Shown piece after piece: positions 6,214-6,660 of a DNA stretch of 6,660 bases. The stretch comes from Chlorobiales bacterium. Lineage in GTDB: Bacteria; Bacteroidota; Chlorobiia; Chlorobiales; Chlorobiaceae. Both the position numbers and the translations under genes were made by a program. The first letter of the stretch is position 1; each line of letters starts with the position of its first letter. The notes beneath the pieces were generated by a model. The model was not told the origin of the DNA and made no database searches. It saw only the letters and a list, made by a program, of their open reading frames with translations. Where the stretch lies: the NCBI GenBank assembly GCA_022360355.1, contig JAKSCY010000231.1, forward strand, positions 1-6,660. The letters run 5' to 3'.

Positions 6214-6618
6214 TCAGTAGGTTAAGATGCGGGGCAGTTCTTTTGCCTGATTAACCCAGTCGGCTACCTGGGTTTCAGTGGGCATTTTCCGTACCAGGTT
6301 TTTTGCGTTGTTGACCTCGATCATTTTCGCGTAAAGATTTGATGCATTACGCTGGGAAAGTTCAGGAACGGTATCGACGCCCGCTTCTTCGAGGAGGTCA
6401 GAGTACTCTGATCCAACTCCTTTGACTCTCGACAGGTCGGCACGGTTTACCCATTTCAGTATCTGATGCTCACCAAGGCCTGTTTTTTCCGCGAGGGCTT
6501 TTCTGCCTTTTCGGTCACACCCCTGTTTCAGCAACTCCGCATCGTTTGGCACTCCGGCATTTTCGAGTTTTGCACCGAAAGCCTTTCCGATTCCTTCAAT
6601 GTCTGTAATTTTGGTCAT
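6214..6618 (-). CDS. Small DUF4332-like helix-hairpin-helix protein
   Basis: This is a 134-residue, probably cytoplasmic protein without signal peptide or membrane segment. It has two helix-hairpin-helix-like units: IEGIGKAFGAKLENAGV (7-23) and VKGVGSEYSDLLEEAGV (65-81). The second is followed by PELSQRNASNLYAKMIEVN, where helix-hairpin-helix proteins of the DUF4332 type typically continue. Such repeats usually bind DNA non-specifically or mediate protein contacts, but this family has no established function that I know of. The C-terminal stretch (about 105-134) is helical in character with WVNQAKEL. The start is firm: AGGAG lies 7 bases before ATG 6618. The gene runs towards the channel gene and is separated from it by 66 bases holding a hairpin. 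It appears complete and unrelated in function to its neighbours. Confidence 0.85.
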   Translation of the reverse strand: MTKITDIEGIGKAFGAKLENAGVPNDAELLKQGCDRKGRKALAEKTGLGEHQILKWVNRADLSRVKGVGSEYSDLLEEAGVDTVPELSQRNASNLYAKMIEVNNAKNLVRKMPTETQVADWVNQAKELPRILTY

Positions 6619-6625
6619 GCAAGGT

Positions 6626-6630
6626 CTCCT
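6626..6630 (-). promoter_or_regulatory. Ribosome binding site of the DUF4332-like gene
   Basis: On the minus strand AGGAG lies 7 bases before ATG 6618, preceded by a run of A. It is the best Shine-Dalgarno in the window and contrasts with the weak ones before the ATPase, phoB and channel genes. Confidence 0.75.
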
Positions 6631-6660
6631 TTTTTTGTGATGTTAGCGATGGTTTTGCTG

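Overview
This window reads as ordinary chromosomal DNA from a Gram-negative-type bacterium. The protein sequences, balanced base composition and weak Shine-Dalgarno use would suit green sulfur bacteria (Chlorobi/Chlorobiota), but that is an inference from general resemblance and not from a marker gene. There are six protein genes and little spare DNA. The longest gap without a gene is about 160 bases, and I see no RNA genes, transposons, CRISPR repeats or phage genes.

Layout. (1) Positions 1-1062, minus strand: the first 354 codons of mfd, the transcription-repair coupling factor, running off the left edge. (2) A divergent spacer (1063-1201) with two inverted repeats: a perfect 20-bp palindrome and a 28-bp interrupted one ending 8 bases before the next start codon. 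(3) 1202-2170, plus: an OppD/DppD-type peptide ABC transporter ATPase with no permease or binding protein beside it. (4) A 159-base spacer with an 11-bp tandem repeat resembling a PhoB/PhoP box and an exact TATAAT. (5) 2330-3040 and 3027-4817, plus: a PhoB-type response regulator and a PhoR-type sensor kinase, overlapping by 14 bases. (6) 4861-6147, plus: a YbdG-type MscS-family mechanosensitive channel, 43 bases after the kinase and probably in the same transcript. (7) A strong hairpin in the convergent spacer. (8) 6214-6618, minus: a small DUF4332-like helix-hairpin-helix protein with a good Shine-Dalgarno.

The coherent unit is phoB-phoR-mscM: a membrane kinase with a roughly 145-residue external sensor domain, its DNA-binding partner, and a channel that may be co-expressed with them. 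The other genes are standard single-gene functions. I do not see a wholly new system. The most interesting signals are the inverted repeats in the mfd/oppD spacer, the candidate Pho-type box before phoB, the hairpin spanning the phoR stop codon, and the link between a phosphate-type two-component system and a mechanosensitive channel.
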